Origin: CAZNKU01 sp045541135
Lineage (GTDB): Bacteria; Bacillota; Clostridia; Monoglobales; Firm-18
Direction: 5' to 3'
Assembly: GCA_045541135.1 (NCBI GenBank)
Contig: JAZQIO010000076.1
Location: 1-28,680, forward strand
Length of the DNA stretch: 28,680 nt
Every line of letters begins with the position of its first letter. Position 1 is the stretch's first letter. The notes under the pieces were generated by a model that saw nothing but the letters and a program-made list of their open reading frames with translations, ran no database searches and was not told the DNA's origin. Both the position numbers and the translations under genes were made by a program. Shown here piece by piece: positions 23,677 through 28,680 of the stretch.

Positions 23677-24852
23677 TTACGGTATATTGTAGTATACACT
23701 GTCTACATCAAAGAAGGTTTCATTTATAAATTCCTTCTGATTTCTCATATTAAATCTGTCAAGATTAAAGCGCTCCTGTATAACCGTTCCGTCATCTGTA
23801 ATAATTGTTCTCATAGCTGTACTTACAGGACAGAAATAGCTATAACCCATATCAGAGGATAAATAGTCAAGTCTTTCATCTCCGGGTTTTAGATGATAGC
23901 CGAATGGACTTATGTAAATATCGGGGTCTATTACATATTCTGCAATGGTGTCCTCCCACCTTTGTGTGTCAGTCACCAATGTATCGTATGCTACACCACC
24001 GTCTTTAAAATAGTCATTGTGTGTATAGCTGTGGCAAGCAAACAGCCACCCGTTTTCCTTCATTACCCCGGCAATTTTCTTTACTTCATTCTGTGCATCT
24101 GTAAGCTCCTGCCCTTCAAGGTCTGTTATACGGTAGCCAAGTGCTCCTTCATAACCGGTAACAGCTACAACTCCCTTTGCACCACGGTATGAAAAATCAG
24201 GATGCTCCTTTACAAATTGGTCAAGTATCGGCATAACATCGCCGTCATATGTAACTATTGTTTCTCCCTCCGGTGTACGTACCTCACAGGCAACCTCGCC
24301 TTCCTCGTTAATTACCAACCTGTCGGCAAAACCGTCATTTTTCATATAATCGTAATAACAAACATCGTCAATAGAAATTATAAGAGGCTTTTTGCCGGGT
24401 GGCAGAAGAATTTCCTTATCCTTTTTTATATCCGCCAAAGAATATAATATAAAACCACGTTCATAAAGCTGAGGAAGCATATTCTTAAACTCAGAAACCG
24501 TAGTCATCCACATATCGTAGCCCTCGTGCATATAGTCTCCGTCAAAAGCAAGCTCCGGATACACTATAAGACTGTGGAAAAACACGTGGTAAAACTGACC
24601 TTCATATTTTACCAATTCGCCCTTTTTTGCAGTAATTTCATTTTTTAAATTTACAATCTGTTCATCGTCACTGTATTCTGAATTGTTTAAAAGCTCCAAA
24701 GCCTCGTCATAAAAATAACCCTGTGCCAGAACTTTTGCCTGTTCAATATTGCTTGCAATATTGTTTGTTTTTTCCTCTTCTTTTTTTGAACTGCCGCACC
24801 CTGAAACAACAAGGCACAAAACGGCAATTAAACACAAAAATCTTTTCTTCAA
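23677..24852 (-). CDS. Polysaccharide deacetylase-family lipoprotein
   Basis: This is a 391-residue lipoprotein. The signal peptide ends in the lipobox LVVSGC (about 14-19), followed by a charged linker and a short helical region (about 30-85, possibly TPR-like). The remainder resembles NodB/PgaB-type carbohydrate esterase 4 domains: SEFKNMLPQLYERGFILYSL precedes the metal motif ISIDDV (motif 1), and HSYTH (motif 2) lies near 285, with DIYISPFGYH later. The usual Gly after the second Asp is Val, so activity is uncertain. The start is a TTG at 24852 (MKKRFLCL), with AAAGGA 10 bases upstream; a GTG at 24861 is the alternative. A monocistronic gene with its own promoter. Confidence 0.8.
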   Translation of the reverse strand: MKKRFLCLIAVLCLVVSGCGSSKKEEEKTNNIASNIEQAKVLAQGYFYDEALELLNNSEYSDDEQIVNLKNEITAKKGELVKYEGQFYHVFFHSLIVYPELAFDGDYMHEGYDMWMTTVSEFKNMLPQLYERGFILYSLADIKKDKEILLPPGKKPLIISIDDVCYYDYMKNDGFADRLVINEEGEVACEVRTPEGETIVTYDGDVMPILDQFVKEHPDFSYRGAKGVVAVTGYEGALGYRITDLEGQELTDAQNEVKKIAGVMKENGWLFACHSYTHNDYFKDGGVAYDTLVTDTQRWEDTIAEYVIDPDIYISPFGYHLKPGDERLDYLSSDMGYSYFCPVSTAMRTIITDDGTVIQERFNLDRFNMRNQKEFINETFFDVDSVYYNIP

Positions 24853-24874
24853 AATCTCCACATCCTTTGATTTA

Positions 24875-24902
24875 AGTATATCACGAAATAAACTTTTGTC
24901 AA
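24875..24902 (-). promoter_or_regulatory. Promoter of the deacetylase lipoprotein
   Basis: On the minus strand, TTGACA (24897-24902) and TATACT (24875-24880) are 16 bases apart, about 20 bases before the start codons. Confidence 0.7.
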
Positions 24903-24922
24903 CAAATTATGCGGAATTTCGA

Positions 24923-24954
24923 CAAAGAAAAAGATGGCAAATTAATTCGCCATC
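24923..24954 (-). terminator. Intrinsic terminator of the HAD phosphatase gene
   Basis: GATGGC/GCCATC (24949-24954 with 24933-24938) closes a 10-base AT-rich loop that can pair further. On the minus strand it is followed by TTTTTCTTT. It lies 15 bases after the stop codon at 24970. Confidence 0.8.
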
Positions 24955-24969
24955 CTAAGCTTTATTAAA

Positions 24970-25641
24970 CTATATTTTACCAATCAGTTTTGTAAGATTT
25001 TCGCCATCATCAATAAATTCATCGGCGTTTTCCCTTAATATATTCTGACCGTAATTGTATTTATCAAAAATTCCTGCGGTTTTTGCTCCTGTTTTCTTTG
25101 CAGAAAGCAAAGCAACATATGAATCCTCAAAAACCCATGTTTCTTCCACCGGTGTTCCAAGATATTCAATAGCAGCAATAAATACGTCAGGATGATCTTT
25201 GCCTTTACCTATGCCTTCATCACAGCAGGATATTATTTTATCAAAATATTTTTCCAATCCGCATCGTTTCACCGTTGTTAATATTGCGGAAGCAGGGCTT
25301 GCGGAAGCTATGCACATTTTAACTCCGTTTTCCTTACAGTAATCCAAAAATTCTGCTACCCCGTCTTTTAATTTTACGCGGTTTTCGTAAAAATCATCAC
25401 ATACTTCCATAACACAGTCATATACTTCTTTGCCCGACGAAGCCATACTGTAATTTTTATGTATCATATTCATTGCATCAGACAAGGTCATAGTCCGCAC
25501 CTTTTTATCATCTTCAAGCGACGGTCTGAAATCCGGATTGCCAAGAAACCTTGCACCGAGAGTACTCCATATTTCTCCCCAGACAACCAGAGAATCTATC
25601 AATGTGCCATCCATATCAAAAATTGCACCTTTTATATTCAT
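24970..25641 (-). CDS. HAD-IA hydrolase, beta-phosphoglucomutase-like
   Basis: This is a 223-residue cytoplasmic HAD phosphatase with an alpha-helical C1 cap. Motif I is FDMDGTLIDS (nucleophile D9, acid D11), motif II IASASP, motif III lysine in GIGKGKDHPD, and motif IV VFEDS. The family covers phosphatases and beta-phosphoglucomutases for sugar phosphates; the substrate cannot be told from sequence. The ATG at 25641 has GAGGTG 6 bases upstream; a GTG at 25650 would sit against that site. It stands alone. Confidence 0.9.
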   Translation of the reverse strand: MNIKGAIFDMDGTLIDSLVVWGEIWSTLGARFLGNPDFRPSLEDDKKVRTMTLSDAMNMIHKNYSMASSGKEVYDCVMEVCDDFYENRVKLKDGVAEFLDYCKENGVKMCIASASPASAILTTVKRCGLEKYFDKIISCCDEGIGKGKDHPDVFIAAIEYLGTPVEETWVFEDSYVALLSAKKTGAKTAGIFDKYNYGQNILRENADEFIDDGENLTKLIGKI

Positions 25642-25705
25642 AGCATTCACCTCGGCAACATTTTATCCTAAACAGACTCTTTTCCCATCTGTAATCTCTT
25701 CTACT

Positions 25706-25733
25706 AAAAAACGGTAATATTCAATATTACCGT
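25706..25733 (-). terminator. Intrinsic terminator of the DUF4854-like lipoprotein gene
   Basis: ACGGTAATATT and AATATTACCGT (25711-25721 with 25723-25733) form an 11-bp inverted repeat around a single base. On the minus strand it runs into TTTTT. It lies 15 bases after the stop codon. Confidence 0.85.
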
Positions 25734-25748
25734 CTTTTATAAATTTAA

Positions 25749-26207
25749 TTATCTTTCGCAAGTTCCTACAAACAATTCTGTACCGTCAATATCATAATAT
25801 TCTGCTCTTACACTTTGTACAGCATCACATTCGTTAAAAATAGCTTCTGCTGTTACGTCAAAACCTGCAAATCCACTTTCAAGCTGTGCAGAAATATCGT
25901 CTAACTGATCCGCAGGAACATCTACAGCAAGCTTAAGGTCATATACAAGTGCATCCCCGTCTGCATAGATTGACATATCAACACCCTGTTCTTTGTAGGA
26001 TGCTGCAATCGGTTCAAAATATTCAGCCTGTGAATCAATATAGTCATTAATTTCAGCTTCGGCTTCCAGATTTTTTTCTGCAATAACAGGTTCATCTGCA
26101 GGTGCACTTACGTCCTTTTTTTCATCCTCGCCACATGCTGCAAAAGTACAAACAGCCATAATAAGAACCAATGCCAACGCCAATAACTTCTTCATATTTT
26201 TCATCAT
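25749..26207 (-). CDS. Small lipoprotein, DUF4854-like
   Basis: This is a 152-residue predicted lipoprotein. The signal peptide ends in TFAAC (Cys near 25), then an acidic linker (GEDEKKDVSAPADEPVIAEK), then a soluble domain of about 105 residues. The pattern INDYIDSQAEYFEPIAASYK and AVQSVRAEYYDIDGTELF fits the DUF4854 family seen in Clostridia, whose function is unknown. Two adjacent ATG codons (26207, 26204) follow GGGAG at 5 and 8 bases. It has its own consensus promoter and terminator. Confidence 0.82.
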   Translation of the reverse strand: MMKNMKKLLALALVLIMAVCTFAACGEDEKKDVSAPADEPVIAEKNLEAEAEINDYIDSQAEYFEPIAASYKEQGVDMSIYADGDALVYDLKLAVDVPADQLDDISAQLESGFAGFDVTAEAIFNECDAVQSVRAEYYDIDGTELFVGTCER

Positions 26208-26252
26208 AAAATCTCCCTCGTAAAATATTGTAGGAACATATCCTGTATATAC

Positions 26253-26281
26253 ATTATAAAATATTTCCCACCCAAAGTCAA
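26253..26281 (-). promoter_or_regulatory. Promoter of the DUF4854-like lipoprotein
   Basis: On the minus strand, TTGACT (26276-26281) and TATAAT (26253-26258) are 17 bases apart, about 45 bases before the start codon. Confidence 0.85.
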
Positions 26282-26291
26282 TAAGCTCTTC

Positions 26292-26325
26292 AAAAAAAAC
26301 ACGGCATACACAAGTACGCCGTGTT
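26292..26325 (-). terminator. Intrinsic terminator of purC
   Basis: AACACGGC/GCCGTGTT (26318-26325 with 26298-26305) forms an 8-bp stem, extended by TAC/GTA after one mismatch. On the minus strand it runs into T6. It begins about 5 bases after the purC stop. Confidence 0.92.
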
Positions 26326-26329
26326 AAAA

Positions 26330-27013
26330 TTATCTGTCAAGAATAAGCTTTGTTAGTTCAACCGGGTCAACAATTTTGCCGTCCTTATAAACACGCATAT
26401 TACCTGATGCAATTTCATCAATAAGTATAACTTCACCATTGTTGTAACCGAATTCAAACTTAATATCCCAAAGGTCAAGACCTATTGACTTAAGATCATC
26501 GGCAACAATTTTTGTGATTTTAAGTGTGTTTTCCTTCATGCTTTCAAACATCTCAGGAGTCATAACACCCAAAGCTGCAAGACCTTCCATAGTTACCAAC
26601 GGATCGCCCTTTTCATCATTCTTGAATGTACATTCAACGTAACCGCCTTCTAAAGCTGTACCGTCTTCAATATATTCACCGTATCTGCGGATAAAGCTGC
26701 CTGTTGCAACCAAACGGCAGATAACTTCAAGGCCATGACCGAATACTGTTGCAGGAAGTACTTCCATAGTAGCATTGTCAATATCTGCACTTACGTAGTG
26801 AGTTTTAATGCCTGCTTCCTTTAGCATATCAAAATAGTAAACAGAAGTTCTAAGGTTAGCTTTGCCGATACCTTCTATTGTGAGTCCAACAGAGTTTTCA
26901 CCGGGATCAAAAACGCCGTCTTTGCCTGTGCAGTCGTCCTTGAATTTCAACATTACATTGCCATTGTCAAGACTGTAAACGTCTTTTGTTTTACCTTCGT
27001 AAATTTTCTTCAT
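26330..27013 (-). CDS. purC: SAICAR synthetase (purine biosynthesis)
   Basis: This enzyme joins CAIR with aspartate using ATP to form SAICAR, step 8 of purine synthesis; 227 residues, normal for the monofunctional enzyme. Motifs include KKIYEGKTKDVY (ATP loop), KFKDDCTGKDG, CRLVATGSFIRRYG, and KFEFGYNNGEVILIDEIASG. The last carries SGNMRV where many family members have SPDTxR, a variant seen in some Clostridia. The ATG follows AGAAGG at 8 bases. It has its own promoter and terminator and no other purine gene is in view. Confidence 0.95.
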   Translation of the reverse strand: MKKIYEGKTKDVYSLDNGNVMLKFKDDCTGKDGVFDPGENSVGLTIEGIGKANLRTSVYYFDMLKEAGIKTHYVSADIDNATMEVLPATVFGHGLEVICRLVATGSFIRRYGEYIEDGTALEGGYVECTFKNDEKGDPLVTMEGLAALGVMTPEMFESMKENTLKITKIVADDLKSIGLDLWDIKFEFGYNNGEVILIDEIASGNMRVYKDGKIVDPVELTKLILDR

Positions 27014-27052
27014 ACATCATGCCTTCTTTTCTAATAAATTTTTCATATATAT

Positions 27053-27081
27053 AATATATCATAACCAAAATCCATTTTCAA
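27053..27081 (-). promoter_or_regulatory. Probable promoter of purC
   Basis: On the minus strand, TTGAAA (27076-27081) and TATATT (27053-27058) are 17 bases apart. The 40-base leader has no purine riboswitch or tetrahydrofolate-type fold. The rest of the gap up to 27316 is AT-rich with nothing else recognisable. Confidence 0.55.
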
Positions 27082-27316
27082 TATTTTTTTTATAGACACA
27101 ATATTTTTCTACAAATTTTACAAAACATAATATATATGAAGCTTTTTGAATATATAAAATTCATTAATTGCCGGATAAAGTTTCCCTGATAACCCTCAAT
27201 ATTTGATCTTATTCCAGGCTTAATCAAGGAATATTTTACTCTGACGCCGAAACCTTAAAAAAGTCAAAAGTATTAGTAATTTGTTTACATATAAACGTCA
27301 AATATATTAGCACAAA

Positions 27317-28126
27317 TTAAATTCTGCTTTCAATAATTTCAATCAAATCTTTCAGTGCATAATTTTCATTGTCTTTAACAATCATATCAGCCGCTTGTTT
27401 TACGCATTCAACCGCATTGCCTGTCGCAACTCCTATATCTGCATATTCCATAAGTTTTACATCGTTTTCAAAATCGCCTATACCGATTGAGGTATGAATA
27501 TTTCCCAGATGATTTTTTATAAAGCTGATAGCATGCCCTTTAGTACCGTCCATAGAATTAAATTCCACACCCAACGGCCAGGATTTTGACACAAATGTGT
27601 TTTCAAAAAATTTCTGTTCAAGTGCAAATTTTTTAAACTCATCTGCCTCTTCAACTGTATTAAAGGCGCATACGATTTTTATCATATTTTTCGAAAACTC
27701 ATCTTTATATTCATCAAAATTTTCTCCACGTTGCCAGGGTGCAAAACAATCGTTATATATACCAACCGTCGAAAAATTAAAACTCCCGTTATTTACTGTA
27801 TTTACAAAATCCCCCAATTTAAATTCAAGACGGGATTCTTTTAGCGTTTTATTATTCTGATAATCATATATAAGCCCGCCGTTAAAAACTCCGACAGGAG
27901 CATTAATAAGACCGAAAAATTCCTGTTCTGAAAGATAAGTTGCCGTTCTTCCTGTAATAAAAGTGAATTTCCCGCCATTGTCCGTAAAATACTTTACAGC
28001 TTTGCTGTTTACCTCTATAGTGTCTCCGCCTCCTTTGAATGTACCGTCCAGATCCGAACATATAAGGTAACCGTCAAATTTGCCCACACATTTGTCAAAA
28101 GTTGCCTTTAAGCTTTCAAAACTCAT
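27317..28126 (-). CDS. Cof-type HAD-IIB hydrolase
   Basis: This is a 269-residue cytoplasmic HAD hydrolase with a C2B cap. Motif I is CSDLDGTFKGGG (about 23-34), motif II FITGRT (about 55-60), a cap domain lies at about 85-190, the motif III lysine is in DGTKGHAISF, and motif IV is GIGDFENDVKLMEYADIGVA. It is likely a sugar-phosphate or cofactor phosphatase; the substrate is not predictable. The ATG follows GGAG at 10 bases, a long spacing. I find no clear promoter or terminator. Confidence 0.9.
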   Translation of the reverse strand: MSFESLKATFDKCVGKFDGYLICSDLDGTFKGGGDTIEVNSKAVKYFTDNGGKFTFITGRTATYLSEQEFFGLINAPVGVFNGGLIYDYQNNKTLKESRLEFKLGDFVNTVNNGSFNFSTVGIYNDCFAPWQRGENFDEYKDEFSKNMIKIVCAFNTVEEADEFKKFALEQKFFENTFVSKSWPLGVEFNSMDGTKGHAISFIKNHLGNIHTSIGIGDFENDVKLMEYADIGVATGNAVECVKQAADMIVKDNENYALKDLIEIIESRI

Positions 28127-28243
28127 AATATCTTTTCTCCCTATTTATGTTTAAACTATGTTTATAAAAATCCATCATTTTCAAATAATGCATTTTAATT
28201 GTATCCTATTTCTTTCAAAAAGGCAACGAAAAAAGTGAAATAT

Positions 28244-28288
28244 AATAAAAAGGGTGTAGTAAAATGAATTTCACTTTCCACACCCTTT
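28244..28288 (-). terminator. Intrinsic terminator of the GDPD gene
   Basis: AAAGGGTGT/ACACCCTTT (28280-28288 with 28249-28257) forms the outer stem; an inner AT-rich stem continues it. On the minus strand it runs into TTATTATA. It begins 5 bases after the stop codon. Confidence 0.85.
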
Positions 28289-28292
28289 GAAA

Positions 28293-28680
28293 TTACTCAA
28301 GAATATTTGTTGTAATCTGGTCAACACCAAGCTCAACCATCTTTTCGGCTTCCTCTTTTTCGTCCAATGTCCAGCAGTTTACAATATGTCCGTTTGCGTG
28401 CACTTCATCAACAATTTCTTTAGTAAGCAGTTTATAGTACATATCCAGGTCAAATGAATATTTATTAAGAATATCTAAAAGCTCCTTACCATAAGGATTA
28501 TAGTGAATAGCAACAAGGCACTGTATTTTCTGTTCAGGTAAAATTCTTCTTACCTCTATAAGATTTTCTATGTTTGCTCCAATAAAAATAACATTTTCAA
28601 GATAGTCAAGTTTTCTGATTTCCTCAATCATTTTTTCAATATAATGAGGTTCCATTTTATTCTTTATTTCAAGAACACAC
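28293..28680 (-). CDS. Glycerophosphodiester phosphodiesterase, 3' part
   Basis: This is the C-terminal 128 residues of a GDPD-family protein; the frame stays open to the window edge, so the N-terminus is missing. Visible are VLEIKNKMEPHY (the conserved E-x-K strand of the TIM barrel), VIFIGANIENLIEVRRILPE, and the end strand HANGHIVNCWTLDEKEEAEK plus MVELGVDQITTN, where the family has W-T-V and GVDGIxTD. It would cleave glycerophosphodiesters to glycerol 3-phosphate and an alcohol. The catalytic HRG motif would lie outside the window. Confidence 0.9.
   Translation of the reverse strand, partial: CVLEIKNKMEPHYIEKMIEEIRKLDYLENVIFIGANIENLIEVRRILPEQKIQCLVAIHYNPYGKELLDILNKYSFDLDMYYKLLTKEIVDEVHANGHIVNCWTLDEKEEAEKMVELGVDQITTNILE

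Noticed and set aside
27170..27250. Weak inverted repeat in the gap upstream of purC
   Set aside because: Arms are short and broken, with no T run and no link to a gene end.

Overview
The window reads as a chromosomal segment of a low-GC Gram-positive anaerobe of class Clostridia, probably gut- or rumen-associated. The evidence is the PolC-type replicative polymerase, the pyrH-frr-uppS-cdsA-dxr-rseP-ispG-polC gene order, strong GGAGG ribosome binding sites, TTGACA/TATAAT promoters, a YabE-like 3D-domain protein and a Toprim-DUF4093 (RNase M5-like) gene. I cannot name a genus. No rRNA, tRNA, CRISPR array, prophage or full insertion sequence is visible.

Layout. Bases 1-500 are gene-free and packed with hairpins. 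Then, on the minus strand, come a YabE/Rpf-like cell-wall protein behind a long structured leader (501-1532), a repeat-filled spacer, and a 976-residue secreted protein with duplicated beta-rich modules (2252-5182). From 5.4 to 7.1 kb lies an accessory patch: a DUF559 nuclease-fold gene between 50-bp identical direct repeats, the RNase M5-like gene, and a four-helix-bundle gene inside a symmetric inverted-repeat element just after polC. From 7.1 to 17.4 kb, one minus-strand operon (polC, ispG, rseP, dxr, cdsA, uppS, frr, pyrH; pyrH transcribed first) combines isoprenoid synthesis (Dxr, IspG), its use in envelope building (UppS, CdsA, RseP), translation (Frr), UMP supply (PyrH) and replication (PolC). 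A divergent rplM-rpsI operon follows.

Between rpsI and the next gene is a roughly 280-bp element with inverted ends and a foldable core (18.6-18.87 kb). A WG-repeat membrane protein and its membrane partner form a minus-strand pair (18.9-20.9 kb). Divergent from it is a plus-strand DUF2975 / small HTH / DUF4173 operon (21.2-23.6 kb) whose promoter spacer is itself a dyad. The last part is mostly single minus-strand genes, several with their own terminator: a polysaccharide-deacetylase lipoprotein, a HAD phosphatase, a DUF4854-like lipoprotein, purC, a Cof-type HAD hydrolase and the 3' part of a glycerophosphodiester phosphodiesterase running off the edge.

The core operon is ordinary. The most unusual material is the set of small repeat-bounded units around 5.4-7.1 kb and 18.6-18.9 kb. 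There, repeats supply stop codons, ribosome binding sites and terminators to neighbouring genes, and two small proteins appear to travel inside repeat-bounded cassettes.
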